Positions 17,327 to 17,335 of a DNA stretch of 17,335 bases are shown piece by piece. This DNA comes from Rodentolepis nana. Taxonomy: Eukaryota; Platyhelminthes; Cestoda; Cyclophyllidea; Hymenolepididae. Positions within the stretch are counted from its first letter, which is position 1; every line of letters starts with the position of its first letter. Below the pieces are notes generated by a model. It saw nothing but the letters and a program-made list of their open reading frames with translations. It was not told where the DNA came from and searched no databases. The stretch lies in NCBI GenBank assembly GCA_900617975.1, contig UZAE01000871.1, positions 1-17,335 on the forward strand, written 5' to 3'. The translations under genes and the position numbers were made by a program.

Positions 17327-17335
17327 TAGGAATTG

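Noticed and set aside
1..17335. Bacterial-type systems, CRISPR arrays, intact tRNA or rRNA genes.
   Set aside because: The window is spliced eukaryotic DNA; there are no spaced repeat arrays, and no sequence folds as a full tRNA or matches rRNA.

Overview
The window is eukaryotic nuclear DNA. One large gene, cut by many short introns, lies on the + strand, and the rest is AT-rich non-coding sequence with dispersed repeats. The intron style (mostly 67-130 nt, T-rich before a clean TAG or CAG acceptor), the AT-rich flanks and the divergence of the protein suggest an invertebrate. A flatworm, most likely a tapeworm, is my best guess. That is inference from gene structure, not from a species-specific marker.

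The gene (2359-12781) is an orthologue of HECTD1, the large HECT-type E3 ubiquitin ligase. I could build a complete 20-exon model by hand. Its exons sum to 7878 nt, or 2625 codons plus stop, open throughout, compared with about 2610 residues in the human protein. In order it encodes N-terminal armadillo-like helices, ankyrin repeats, an acidic linker, a beta-rich middle region, a second helical region, a SUN / F5/8-type C jelly-roll, a long disordered acidic linker, and a C-terminal HECT domain with its catalytic Cys (residue 2594) and the family's terminal GFHLN. The MIB/HERC2 domain that follows the jelly-roll in animal HECTD1 is not visible.

The splicing has several unusual points. Three consecutive in-frame microexons (45, 24 and 30 nt) encode the linker after the ankyrin repeats. 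One intron appears to be GC-AG. A block of phase-0 exons encodes the second linker, and one of these has an internal in-frame donor. A short upstream ORF ends on the start codon.

Upstream: 1-327 is a less AT-rich stretch of unknown nature, 328-406 is a 40-bp tandem duplication, and 407-2302 is AT-rich with no supported gene. Downstream: 12782-17335 has no supported gene. It does carry two copies of one roughly 300-330 bp retroposon-like repeat (13666-13965 and 16981-17313), each bounded by a 13-bp target-site duplication. The younger copy has a (TTTA)n-type tail and a perfect duplication. Intron 13 contains a possible degraded tRNA-derived fragment. Long C or G homopolymers recur in non-coding DNA, and one pair could fold intron 12 into a hairpin.
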